A program made the position numbers and the translations under genes. The notes below the pieces were generated by a model. The model worked only from the letters and a program-made list of their open reading frames with translations. It made no database searches and was not told the origin of the DNA. From Eubacterium sp. (lineage in GTDB: Bacteria; Bacillota; Clostridia; Lachnospirales; Lachnospiraceae), in the NCBI GenBank assembly GCA_017459945.1, contig JAFUBZ010000021.1, positions 1 through 64,000 of the forward strand: a DNA stretch of 64,000 nucleotides. Reading direction: 5' to 3'. Positions 51,984-60,819 of the stretch are shown here, one piece after another; within the stretch, counting starts at the first letter, position 1; each line of letters opens with the position of its first letter.

Positions 51984-53291
51984 TTAATGCCCGTATAGCA
52001 GATGCGGCAAGCCGGTCGCCAGTGCCGGAATACATGCCACGATGACAACGGAAACGATCAGAGCGATTACGAACGGGAACACACCCTTGAAGATCCTCAT
52101 CAAAGGTACATCCTTCGCTATACCGGCCATAACGTATACACACATACCTACAGGCGGTGTGATCAGACCCAGCTGCATGATCATAACCATCAGTACACCG
52201 AACCATACCAGGTTCAATCCCATATTGTTGATTACCGGCAGGAAGATCGGTGTCAGCAGGATGATCAGCGGAAGGGAATCGATAAAGCATCCCAGTACCG
52301 CATAGATCGCAAGGATCAGTAATACAACGATCAGATTCGGCAGGCTGGAATTCGACAGTGCCATTGCCAGAGAAGCCGGAAGTGTCGAAACCGCAAGGAA
52401 ATATCCGAAGATTGTAGCGCCGATCATGATCAGGAAGATCATACAGGATGTACGGATCGTATCAAAGCAGGATTTTTTAATATTCTCCCATGTGCATTTT
52501 TTCTTGATGATCATGCAGATCAGAGCGCCGAACGCGCCGATTGCAGCACCGGCATTTGCTGTGAACAAGCCTGCAAAGATACCGCCCAACACGATGACAA
52601 ACAGGATCAGAACCGGCAAAACACCCTTAATAGCATTCAGCTTATCTTTCATGCTGACCTTATCACCCTTCGGCGCCAGGGACGGATCCTTCTTTACAAG
52701 AATCATGATCGTCACAACATATACAGCCGCCAGCAAAATACCGGGGATGATACCGCCGGCAAACATATCACCGATTGACTGCTCTGCAGAAATCGCATAT
52801 AAGATAAAGCCTACGCTTGGCGGGATCAGGATACCCAGTGTACCGCCGGCTGCGATCGATCCGCAGGAAAGCGTATCTTTATATCTGTACTTTCTCATTT
52901 CCGGAAGACAAACAACACCCATGGTTGCTGTCGTCGCTGTAGAGGAACCGCAGATCGCTGCAAAGAATGCGCATGCTACGATCGTCGCAGATGCCAGGCC
53001 GCCGGAAATGCGCCCGATCCACTTATGGCAGAACGAATACAGATCGCCGCTGACACCGGCATAGTACATGAACTGTCCCATTAGTACGAATAGCGGTATA
53101 ACGGAAAAACCGTAGTTTGCAACCGTATTAAACGGAATGGTCGCAAATAAGCCAAGAGCCGCTTTCATGTTAACCAGAATGGTATACCCGACAAAACCTA
53201 CTACGATCATTGAAAAGGCGATATTCATTCCAATGAACAGCAGCACCAGCAGGAATATAATGCCGATAATACCTACTACGAGTGGACTCAT
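51984..53291 (-). CDS. TRAP transporter large membrane subunit (DctM)
   Basis: A 435-residue protein with about twelve helices. VIPLFVLMGQFMYYAGVSGDLYSF, GSSTATTATMGVVCLPEM and GGTLGILIPPSVGFILYAISAEQSIGDMF are DctM hallmarks. First gene of the TRAP operon; ATG at 53291 follows AAAGGAG. A LysR-type box lies 150 bases upstream. Confidence 0.93.
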   Translation of the reverse strand: MSPLVVGIIGIIFLLVLLFIGMNIAFSMIVVGFVGYTILVNMKAALGLFATIPFNTVANYGFSVIPLFVLMGQFMYYAGVSGDLYSFCHKWIGRISGGLASATIVACAFFAAICGSSTATTATMGVVCLPEMRKYRYKDTLSCGSIAAGGTLGILIPPSVGFILYAISAEQSIGDMFAGGIIPGILLAAVYVVTIMILVKKDPSLAPKGDKVSMKDKLNAIKGVLPVLILFVIVLGGIFAGLFTANAGAAIGAFGALICMIIKKKCTWENIKKSCFDTIRTSCMIFLIMIGATIFGYFLAVSTLPASLAMALSNSSLPNLIVVLLILAIYAVLGCFIDSLPLIILLTPIFLPVINNMGLNLVWFGVLMVMIMQLGLITPPVGMCVYVMAGIAKDVPLMRIFKGVFPFVIALIVSVVIVACIPALATGLPHLLYGH

Positions 53292-53436
53292 ACTCTAACT
53301 CCTTTCCCCGTATGTGTGATACAGCGCACATACACCTCTATAGTTCCTCTCCCAATCACCTTGTAACACCATCCAGAGTATCATATCTGTCATCTGGTTT
53401 CAGCATGGTAATCACTTGATATTGACATTTTAGACT

Positions 53437-53451
53437 GTATACCTGCTATAA
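53437..53451. promoter_or_regulatory. LysR-type T-N11-A box near TRAP/merR
   Basis: GTATA-CCTGC-TATAA preceded by GACT, as at 55277-55295. It lies about 150 bases before both the TRAP operon and the MerR gene start codons. Confidence 0.55.
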
Positions 53452-53554
53452 AATCAAATCATTTTTTCTGTGCTTTTTGTATAATTTTCACAAGTCAGTT
53501 TTGTTAAGAAACACAACACTTTTTTCTTGTCAAGCCCATTTTTTACTCCGTCAC

Positions 53555-53585
53555 TTGACTGTATTGTTGGAATATAGATTATTTT
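53555..53585 (+). promoter_or_regulatory. MerR-type promoter of the second MerR gene
   Basis: TTGACT (53555-53560), 19-base spacer, TATTTT (53580-53585). The spacer contains TGTATT-GTTGG-AATATA (53560-53576), centred two bases toward the -35, as in the athL promoter. Autoregulation is likely. Confidence 0.6.
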
Positions 53586-53608
53586 ATCATTCTAAGGGGG
53601 AAATCAAT

Positions 53609-54487
53609 ATGAAGAAAGACCGATCAATGCTTACGATCAGTGAGATGTCCAACATCTGTCGTATCAGCAGACAGACATTGATCTATTATGATAAAAACGA
53701 TATTTTCAAACCGGTATTTGTCCAGGAAAACGGCTATCGCTATTATTCCATCTACCAGGTTCCTTATTTAAGAGAGATCTGTTCTCTGAAGGATAATTAT
53801 TTCTCCTTAAAAGATATTGTAGAGAATTTTGAAGGCCGGACGATCCAGAGTACGAAGAAACTTCTGACAGAGAAAAAGGACATCCTTCAGAACGAAGTCG
53901 AGGAACTCAAAAAGAGAATGCGCAGCATCGATGACCGACTCCGGTTCCTGCAACGCGCCGAAGTCGAGCTTGCCCGTGCGGGTATGCCCTACATTGCACA
54001 TCTGCCCGCTTGTCACGTTCTCTTTCGTGCCTGGTCAGAAGACGGCGGTATTGGCCCGGAATCTGACCGTTCTACCATGCACTTTACACACATGGCGCTG
54101 CGTAACCAGTTAGAAGATCTGAATCTAAAGACCAATGATTACGGATGGGGTGCCATGATTCCTTTCTCTTCCATAAAAAAAGGAATTCCGTTAGAAGGTG
54201 CAGGCGGTTACGTTAATCTTCCGGTTAATTTTATCAATACGACCGGTGCTTCCACAGACAATATGCTTGATTTTCCGGAAAGCGACTATGCCTGCCTCGG
54301 CCGCTATGGCATGCCTTACGAAACACAGGACCTGCTTCGTCTGCTGGATTGGATCAACGCACAGGGATATCGCCTGACCGGAAACGTCATGGACGAATGT
54401 CTCCTTGACACGACCTACTATACCGACGAGATCAAAAAGGATTTCTGCCTGCTTATGGCTCCTGTCGAGAAGATCACAGAATCATGA
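53609..54487 (+). CDS. MerR-family regulator with GyrI-like effector domain
   Basis: A 292-residue paralogue of the regulator at 2183. Winged helix at residues 8-75 (LTISEMSNICRISRQTLIYYDK), coiled-coil (about 85-120), then a GyrI-like ligand domain. ATG at 53609 follows AAGGGGG. It is followed after 77 bases by the lpdB-like gene on the same strand, so it is well placed to sense a phenolic acid and control the island. Confidence 0.87.
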   Translation: MKKDRSMLTISEMSNICRISRQTLIYYDKNDIFKPVFVQENGYRYYSIYQVPYLREICSLKDNYFSLKDIVENFEGRTIQSTKKLLTEKKDILQNEVEELKKRMRSIDDRLRFLQRAEVELARAGMPYIAHLPACHVLFRAWSEDGGIGPESDRSTMHFTHMALRNQLEDLNLKTNDYGWGAMIPFSSIKKGIPLEGAGGYVNLPVNFINTTGASTDNMLDFPESDYACLGRYGMPYETQDLLRLLDWINAQGYRLTGNVMDECLLDTTYYTDEIKKDFCLLMAPVEKITES

Positions 54488-54564
54488 TTTTTGCATGACA
54501 TATGTATTAAGAAAACAAATTATAATAATTATCAATTAATACCATTTATTAGAGGAAAAACAAT

Positions 54565-55128
54565 ATGGAACAAAAAAGAATTGTGGTAGGTGTCAGCGGT
54601 GCAAGCGGCATCCCGATCGCCGTATCTATTTTAAAAAGTATCCAGGCACATCCGGATTACCGCTCTCTGATGGTTTTGACGGATGGTGCCCTGCAGACAC
54701 TTTCATATGAAACAGACTATTCTCCGGAAGAATTCATGGCTCTTGCAGACGAGACGTTCGATCTGCATGATGTTGGTGCTTCGATTTCCAGTGGGACATT
54801 CCGCACAGAGGGAATGATCATTGCGCCCTGCAGCATGAAGACCATTGCCGGTATCGCTGCAGGTTATTCTGACAACCTCGTTCTTCGCGCAGCAGACGTC
54901 ACAATGAAGGAACGCCGACCACTGGTTCTGATCTCAAGAGAGTCACCGCTGAATCAGATTCATCTGCGGAATATGATGACACTTGCACAGGCCGGCGCGA
55001 TCATTATGCCGCCTATGCTGACATACTATAATCAGCCAAAAACCATTCAGGACATGACCGATCATATCGCAGGAAAAGCACTTGATGTTTTTGGACTCGA
55101 TCCCCATAATTTCAACCGTTGGACTTAA
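54565..55128 (+). CDS. lpdB: Flavin prenyltransferase, UbiX/LpdB type
   Basis: A 187-residue UbiX-family protein: VGVSGASGIPIAVSILKSI (FMN loop), MIIAPCSMKTIAGIAAG and RRPLVLISRESPLNQIHL RNM-type region binding dimethylallyl phosphate. It makes prenylated FMN for the UbiD-type enzyme. ATG at 54565 follows AGAGGAAAAACA. It ends in its own terminator before lpdC. Confidence 0.9.
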   Translation: MEQKRIVVGVSGASGIPIAVSILKSIQAHPDYRSLMVLTDGALQTLSYETDYSPEEFMALADETFDLHDVGASISSGTFRTEGMIIAPCSMKTIAGIAAGYSDNLVLRAADVTMKERRPLVLISRESPLNQIHLRNMMTLAQAGAIIMPPMLTYYNQPKTIQDMTDHIAGKALDVFGLDPHNFNRWT

Positions 55129-55162
55129 TCCTTCCGACATTTTTAATACCATTTACCGATTG

Positions 55163-55196
55163 CAAGAACCCTGTTTCCCGGGGTTCTTGTTTTTTT
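55163..55196 (+). terminator. Terminator after the lpdB-type gene
   Basis: CAAGAACCC (55163-55171) and GGGTTCTTG (55181-55189) followed by seven T. The decarboxylase gene beyond must use its own promoter. Confidence 0.92.
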
Positions 55197-55201
55197 GCTT
55201 T

Positions 55202-55216
55202 ATATAGTTGGTATAC
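55202..55216. promoter_or_regulatory. Upstream LysR-type box of lpdC
   Basis: ATATA-GTTGG-TATAC, 79 bases upstream (centre to centre) of the second box at 55281. One arm differs by a base from the consensus. Confidence 0.45.
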
Positions 55217-55274
55217 AGACAAAATTCATAAAATATCCGTGAAAAAATTGTAAAATATACCGATTAAAAAACCT

Positions 55275-55296
55275 TTGACTGTATATCTGGTATAAT
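55275..55296 (+). promoter_or_regulatory. LysR-type box and -10 of lpdC
   Basis: TTGACT (55275-55280), then GTATA-TCTGG-TATAA (55281-55295), whose second arm forms the -10 TATAAT (55291-55296). The -35 at 17 bases is poor, as expected for an activated promoter. The layout nearly equals that at 38618-38639. Confidence 0.6.
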
Positions 55297-55363
55297 GTGT
55301 TATCGTTCAGTTATAAGGCAAGCTATTGCAAAATTAATCATTTTCAAGGAAAAGGAGGTTACT

Positions 55364-56842
55364 ATGAGCGAAGTTTATGATTTGCGTTCAGCGATTGATC
55401 TGCTTAAGACAATTCCTGGAGAATTTGTTGAGACAGATGTTGAAGTTGATCCGAAAGCGGAACTCTCAGGCGTGTATCGTCATGTAGGCGCAGGTGGAAC
55501 CGTTATGCGTCCGACCAATGCGAACGGTCCGGCCATGATGTTCAACACCATCAAAGATCATCCGGACGGAAGAGTTGTCATCGGTATGCTCTGCACCAGA
55601 AAACGTGTTGCCGCACTCCTTGGCACAACACCGGACAAACTGGGCTTCTTCATGCGCGATGCTGTACAGAATCCGATCGATCCTGTTGATTTTGCAGGCG
55701 ATAAAGCACCGTGTCAGGAAATTGTTCATTATGCGACAGACGAAGGATTTGACATCCGCAAGATCGTTCCGGCACCGACGAACACACCGGAAGATGCAGG
55801 TCCGTATATCACAATGGGGCTCTGCTACGCATCCGATCCGGAAGATCCGTCTATCTCTGACGTTACCATCCACAGACTCTGTCTGCAGAGTGAGGATGAG
55901 CTGTCCATGTGGATCACACCGGGTGCACGTCACATCGGTGCTTTCTATGAGAAAGCTGAAAAACTGAACCAGCCGCTGCCGATCTCGATCAGCATTGGTC
56001 TGGACCCGGCAATCTATCTTGCTTCCGGATTTGAGCCGCCGACAACACCGATCGGCTATAATGAGCTGGCTGCTGCAGGCGCACTCCGTGGCAAACCGGT
56101 AGAGCTTGCAAACTGCATCACCATCGGCGAAAAAGCAGTTGCAAATGCTGAATTCGTTATTGAAGGATTACTGATGCCGCATGACCGCGTACCGGAAGAT
56201 CGTTCCACAGGAACAGGCAAGGCTATGCCGGAGTTCCCGGGACAGACAGGACCGGCTCCGATGGTTCCGATCATCAAGGTAAAAGCGGTTACGACCAGAA
56301 TCAATCCGATCATGCAGACAACCATCGGCCCATCCGGCGAGCATGTACATATGGCAGGTCTTCCGACCGAAGCTAGTATCATCGGTATGGTTGAACGCGC
56401 TATGCCGGGCAGACTGTTGAATGTATACGCACATCCGTCAGGCGGCGGCAAGTACATGGCAATCCTTCAGTTTAAGAAGGGCATGCCGAGTGACGAAGGA
56501 CGTCAGCGTCAAGCTGCACTGCTCGCATTCTCTGCATTCAGCGAGTTGAAGCATGTCATTCTGGTAGACGAGGATGTGGATCCGTTCGATGACAGTGATG
56601 TTTTGTGGGCAATGAACACAAGATATCAGGGCGACATCGACACCATCACTATTCCGGGTGTTGCATGCCACGTTCTTGACCACACACAGGAACCGACATA
56701 CAATCCGATGATCCGCAACCGTGGTGTTTCCTGCAAGACGATCTTTGACTGCACAGCTCCGTTTGCACTGAAAGACCACTTTGGCAGATCCAAATTTATG
56801 GATGTTGATCCGAAGCATTGGCTTCCGGACATGTTTGACTAA
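55364..56842 (+). CDS. lpdC: Gallate decarboxylase catalytic subunit, UbiD/LpdC type
   Basis: A 492-residue UbiD-family enzyme that fits the Lactiplantibacillus LpdC over its whole length (about 490). Conserved blocks: ETDVEVDPKAELSGVYRHVG near the N-terminus, APTNTPEDAGPYIT, FEPPTTPIGYNE and LVDEDVDPFDDSDVLWAMNTR. With prenylated FMN it would convert gallate to pyrogallol, the substrate of the transhydroxylase here. Protocatechuate is an alternative substrate. ATG at 55364 follows AAAGGAGG, not the ATG-like start at 55295. Confidence 0.9.
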   Translation: MSEVYDLRSAIDLLKTIPGEFVETDVEVDPKAELSGVYRHVGAGGTVMRPTNANGPAMMFNTIKDHPDGRVVIGMLCTRKRVAALLGTTPDKLGFFMRDAVQNPIDPVDFAGDKAPCQEIVHYATDEGFDIRKIVPAPTNTPEDAGPYITMGLCYASDPEDPSISDVTIHRLCLQSEDELSMWITPGARHIGAFYEKAEKLNQPLPISISIGLDPAIYLASGFEPPTTPIGYNELAAAGALRGKPVELANCITIGEKAVANAEFVIEGLLMPHDRVPEDRSTGTGKAMPEFPGQTGPAPMVPIIKVKAVTTRINPIMQTTIGPSGEHVHMAGLPTEASIIGMVERAMPGRLLNVYAHPSGGGKYMAILQFKKGMPSDEGRQRQAALLAFSAFSELKHVILVDEDVDPFDDSDVLWAMNTRYQGDIDTITIPGVACHVLDHTQEPTYNPMIRNRGVSCKTIFDCTAPFALKDHFGRSKFMDVDPKHWLPDMFD

Positions 56843-56894
56843 TCATCTGAGCATTCAAACAATTATATAATTAACCAATTATTAAGATAGACAG

Positions 56895-56936
56895 CTGCCC
56901 GGAAAATCTGGGGGGATTTCTGGGCAGTATTCTTTT
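56895..56936 (+). terminator. Terminator after lpdC
   Basis: CTGCCC...GGGCAG stem with a G-rich loop, followed by ATTCTTTTT. The anion permease gene begins 24 bases later. Confidence 0.75.
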
Positions 56937-56959
56937 TGGTTTTTTAGGGGGAGAATCAA

Positions 56960-58387
56960 TTGAAAAAGCAATATATTCACTATCTGGTGGCACTCATCAT
57001 CGGTATCGTGATCGCTCTGGTACTTCAGCCGGGCAATGGTCTGACACAGTATGGTGTACGTGTTATCGCAATTCTGGTACCGGTCCTGTACCTGTGGCTG
57101 ACCACAAATACACACTGGACATCACTTCTGGCTTTGGCTTTACTGGTATGTACCCAGGCAATGGAAACACCAAACGCGGTTTGGGCAGGATCCATGGGTC
57201 ACTTCGTTGTTATCACCGTTATGGTTTACATGCTGTTAAACGTATGTCTGACCGATACCGGTGTCATCAACAAGATCGCCATGTGGTTTGTCACACGTAA
57301 ATTCGTTGAAGGCAAACCGATGGCATTCATGACCATGTTCTTTGCTTCCAACGTTATCATCGGTTTCTTCGTAGATAACCTTTCACTTGCTGTTATCTAC
57401 ATCGGTATTGCAGAAGTTCTCTGCAAGAATATGGGACTTAAGAAGGGCGATCCGTTCTATACCTGTATCTTCATGGGAACCCTGTGGGGCAACTGCCTCC
57501 TTTCCATCTGCTCTCCGATCGCGCACGCTCTGCCGAACATCATCATGGGTCTGGCAGAAGCTCAGCTTGGCATCACGATCACATATGCACAGTGGCTGGC
57601 ATTCGGTTCGATCTATGCGATCATCATCTTCATCATTATGATGCTCATCGTACGGATCTGGAACCCGGACACATCTGCATTCAAGAACTATGACATCAAG
57701 AAAGTACGCGAAGAAGATCCGCCGCTGTCAAAGAGCGGAAAGATCTCATCTGTTGTATTCATCATCGTTATCGCGTTCGTTGTATTACCGCAGATTTTCA
57801 AGACCGGTCCGGCGCTTGGCTACTTAAACAGCCTCGGCGTAGTTGTTCCGGCAATCTTTGGTGTCATCGCACTTGCTCTGCTTCGTGCTGACGGCAAACC
57901 GATCCTGGATGTTCCGGCAGCGTTTAAGAAGGTTCCGTGGCCGCCGATCATCTTTGCAGGTACCGTATCTGTATTCGCAACACCGCTGTCTTCTGAAGCA
58001 ACCGGTATCACAAAATGGCTTGGAAATATCCTGCAGCCGTCCATCGGACAGTTAAGCCCGGTTCTGATCGTAACAGTCCTGATCGCACTTGCAATCGTTA
58101 TGACAAACTTCCTGTCCAATACTGTTACACAGGTACTGTTCTTCAACATTGGTGCTGTACTTTTAGCAACATCCAACTACAACCTGGCAGCATTTGCAGT
58201 TATCATCGCAATCGCTTCCGGTATGGCAACGATCACACCGTCCGCAGCGGTTCCGTCACCGTTCTTCTTCGGTCCGGGACATTTGACAATGAAAGCGACT
58301 CTGAAGTGGAACCTGATCTTCATTGTTGCGTGCTTCGTCATCTGCGCATTCGTCGGTGTGCCGCTTGCAACTGCAATCGTTCACTAA
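56960..58387 (+). CDS. SLC13/DASS-like anion permease
   Basis: A 475-residue membrane protein with about 12 helices, of the citrate/dicarboxylate ion-transporter superfamily. FFVDNLSLAVIYIGIAEVL and MTNFLSNTVTQVLFFNIGAVL contain the paired hairpin motifs (SNT). TTG at 56960 is the start, with AGGGGGAG six bases before it. Directly after lpdC, so gallate uptake, or exchange with pyrogallol, is a reasonable guess. Confidence 0.85.
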   Translation: MKKQYIHYLVALIIGIVIALVLQPGNGLTQYGVRVIAILVPVLYLWLTTNTHWTSLLALALLVCTQAMETPNAVWAGSMGHFVVITVMVYMLLNVCLTDTGVINKIAMWFVTRKFVEGKPMAFMTMFFASNVIIGFFVDNLSLAVIYIGIAEVLCKNMGLKKGDPFYTCIFMGTLWGNCLLSICSPIAHALPNIIMGLAEAQLGITITYAQWLAFGSIYAIIIFIIMMLIVRIWNPDTSAFKNYDIKKVREEDPPLSKSGKISSVVFIIVIAFVVLPQIFKTGPALGYLNSLGVVVPAIFGVIALALLRADGKPILDVPAAFKKVPWPPIIFAGTVSVFATPLSSEATGITKWLGNILQPSIGQLSPVLIVTVLIALAIVMTNFLSNTVTQVLFFNIGAVLLATSNYNLAAFAVIIAIASGMATITPSAAVPSPFFFGPGHLTMKATLKWNLIFIVACFVICAFVGVPLATAIVH

Positions 58388-58421
58388 ATTGTGAATCCTG
58401 TAGAAAAACTTATGAAATAAA

Positions 58422-58456
58422 AAAACAGCTCGGGAAATCATCCCGGGCTGTTTTTG
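58422..58456. terminator. Bidirectional terminator
   Basis: AACAGCtcGGGA / TCCCgggCTGTT stem, with A-run before and T-run after, between the convergent permease and corA genes. Confidence 0.9.
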
Positions 58457-58459
58457 TTT

Positions 58460-59389
58460 TTACAGCATCCTTTTCCGTTTCAAAAGGATCAATACAATGA
58501 TACAAACGATAAAGGTACAGATCGCGATCGACGCAAATCCGAATGCATTATTTGCAAGCGGCACAGGGACGTTCATTCCGAACAAACCTGAAACAACCGT
58601 CGGTACCGCCATCACAAGCGTGATCGTCGTCAGATATTTCATGACATTGTTCAGGCGGTTATTTAAAACCGCGCTGAGAAGCTCTCTCGTACCGATCAAA
58701 ATATCTTTATAGATCGTGGTCATCTCAACAGCCTGCTGGTTCTCGACGATAACGTCCTCAAGAAGCTCCATATCCTCCGGGAACTGCTCGAGACGCTTGT
58801 ATCTTGTCAGACGTTCCAGGACTACCGCATTCGCACGCAGGGAAGTCGCAAAATAAACCAGCGTCGATTCCAGCTCGTGAAGCTGGAACAGATCCTTATC
58901 CTCTGTCATATCTCCGATCTCTTCCTCGATCTCTGTACGCTGCTTGTCAATAATACGAAGCGTACTCTGATACGATGCCGCCGTGCGGAACAGGATCTGA
59001 TAGATGAAGCGCATCTTTTTCTTGGTCGAAAAATCACGCACCCGCTTGTTGACAAACTGTGTCAGGATCGGCGTTTCCTCTGTACAGACCGTGATGATAT
59101 TCTCCTGCGTCAGAATGATGCCAAGCGGAATCGTCGTATATGTCTTTAATTCATTACGGATCTCTGTCGTTGGGATATCTACAAGGATCAGCGTATAGCC
59201 ATCTTCGAGTTCAATACGGGAGCTCTCCTCATCATCGAGTGCGGCTCTTAAATCGGCGATATCGATCTCATCGCGTGCGACTTCCTGCAACTCTTCTACC
59301 GTCGGATTCGTCAGCATGATCCATGCGCCTTCTCTTCGTTCTTCCAGCTCATAAACCACACGGTCATCCGTCATGTAAATCTTAACCAT
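58460..59389 (-). CDS. corA: CorA-family magnesium/divalent cation transporter
   Basis: About 309 residues. A long helical cytoplasmic domain is followed by two C-terminal helices with the GMNVPVP motif (GMN selectivity loop) at the end of the first. ATG at 59389 follows GGGGAGG. A hairpin of ATGCATG/CATGCAT lies just upstream (59418-59443). No island-related partner; likely housekeeping. Confidence 0.93.
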   Translation of the reverse strand: MVKIYMTDDRVVYELEERREGAWIMLTNPTVEELQEVARDEIDIADLRAALDDEESSRIELEDGYTLILVDIPTTEIRNELKTYTTIPLGIILTQENIITVCTEETPILTQFVNKRVRDFSTKKKMRFIYQILFRTAASYQSTLRIIDKQRTEIEEEIGDMTEDKDLFQLHELESTLVYFATSLRANAVVLERLTRYKRLEQFPEDMELLEDVIVENQQAVEMTTIYKDILIGTRELLSAVLNNRLNNVMKYLTTITLVMAVPTVVSGLFGMNVPVPLANNAFGFASIAICTFIVCIIVLILLKRKRML

Positions 59390-59458
59390 ACGCTTCACCT
59401 CCCCTCATCTTCATTTAACATGCATGCCCGTGACATGCATTAACTAATATAGTATACC

Positions 59459-60739
59459 CTATAAGTCCTGAAAATGGAATGTTTTCTTTCCGCTTGCATA
59501 ATCAGCTACGATATGTCCGTCGCCATTGAGCTTATACTTATAGGTGACCAGGCCCTCAAGCCCAACCGGGCCGCGCGCATGAAGTTTGCTCGTGCTGATG
59601 CCGACTTCTGCACCAAATCCATACCGGAATCCGTCCGCAAACCGCGTCGAACAGTTCTGATATACACCTGCGGAATCAACCAGCTGCTGGAAATGTCTCG
59701 CCGTCTCTGCATTTTCTGTCATGATCGCATCCGTATGATGTGAACCATAACAATTAATATGCGCAATGGCTTCATTGACATCATCAACCAGTTTTACAGA
59801 AATGATCAGTGCAAGATACTCTGTTGAAAAATCCTCATCTGTGGCCATATCACAGGAAATGATCTCCTGTACTTCTTCTGTCCCCCGGATCGTTACGCCG
59901 TTTTGGGCATAGGCCTTTGCAAGACGAGGCAGGAATTCTGCTGCGATCTTACGATGCACCAGCAACGTTTCGGTTGCGTTGCATGCAGCTGTGTATTGGA
60001 TCTTTGCGTCTACAACGACGGGAAGGATCTTATCGATATCACAATCCACATCTACGTATGTATGACAAATGCCATCCGCATGTCCCATAACAGGGATCTT
60101 TGTATTGTTCATAATATACTGCACAAATGCATTTGATCCGCGCGGGATCAAAAGGTCTACGCTCTTCTCACAGGAAAGAAGTGCATTGATATCCTCTCTT
60201 GCCTCGATCTGGTACAGGCAAAGTTCCGGCAGCCCGGCTGCCACCGCTGCGTCATGGATCACAGAAAACAGTGCCCTGTTTGTATGGAAGGTTTCACTTC
60301 CGCCTTTTAACAGCGCACAGTTGCCGCTCTTGATGCACAACGTGGAAATCTGTACCAACGCATCCGGCCGCGCTTCAAAGATCACGCCGATCACACCGAT
60401 CGGACAGCTTTCTCTGACAAGGATCAGCCCTTCATCCAGCTGACGCTTTAACAGCTCTTTTCCGGTCGGATCCGGCAAACCGATCAGGTCCGTGATGCCC
60501 TGGATCACATCTGCCATCTTGGTTTCATCAAACTTCAATCTCTTTTTGACGGAATCAGCTATCCCATTCTCATCTGCCGCTTTCAGATCCTCTTTATTGG
60601 CGGCAAATATTTCGCTGCTATGTGCATGCAAAGCATCTTTTATCATCGACAGCGCCTGATTTCTTACATGCTCAGCCGAGGCTGCCATCAATGGGCTTTG
60701 CAGCTTCATCTCTCTTGCGATTTCCTGAATCTTATTCAT
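59459..60739 (-). CDS. proA: Gamma-glutamyl phosphate reductase
   Basis: A 426-residue ProA of the aldehyde dehydrogenase superfamily: ESCPIGVIGVIFEARPDALVQI, KGGSETFHTN, LLIPRGSNAFVQYIM and DVDCDIDKILPVVVDAKIQYTAACNATETLL with the catalytic Cys. It makes glutamate semialdehyde for proline. The proB gene is not adjacent. ATG at 60739 follows TAGGAGGAG. Confidence 0.95.
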   Translation of the reverse strand: MNKIQEIAREMKLQSPLMAASAEHVRNQALSMIKDALHAHSSEIFAANKEDLKAADENGIADSVKKRLKFDETKMADVIQGITDLIGLPDPTGKELLKRQLDEGLILVRESCPIGVIGVIFEARPDALVQISTLCIKSGNCALLKGGSETFHTNRALFSVIHDAAVAAGLPELCLYQIEAREDINALLSCEKSVDLLIPRGSNAFVQYIMNNTKIPVMGHADGICHTYVDVDCDIDKILPVVVDAKIQYTAACNATETLLVHRKIAAEFLPRLAKAYAQNGVTIRGTEEVQEIISCDMATDEDFSTEYLALIISVKLVDDVNEAIAHINCYGSHHTDAIMTENAETARHFQQLVDSAGVYQNCSTRFADGFRYGFGAEVGISTSKLHARGPVGLEGLVTYKYKLNGDGHIVADYASGKKTFHFQDL

Positions 60740-60760
60740 ATAAAACTCCTCCTAAAAGCA

Positions 60761-60793
60761 AAAACTGCCGTGCTATTATCATAGCACAGCAGT
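60761..60793 (-). terminator. Terminator after the MarR gene
   Basis: Stem GTGCTAT / ATAGCAC flanked by ACTGC/CAGT, followed on the minus strand by TTTTTGC. It separates marR from proA. Confidence 0.85.
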
Positions 60794-60819
60794 CGGGTTT
60801 GACAAGAAAAATATTCTTT

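Larger units (their letters stand above)
53292..53608. other. Divergent control region, TRAP operon / second MerR gene
   Basis: No gene seen. A LysR-type box (53437-53451) and the MerR-type promoter (53555-53585) lie here. The box sits within a possible plus-strand promoter, TTGACA (53422-53427), 19 bases, TATAAA (53447-53452). Confidence 0.55.
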
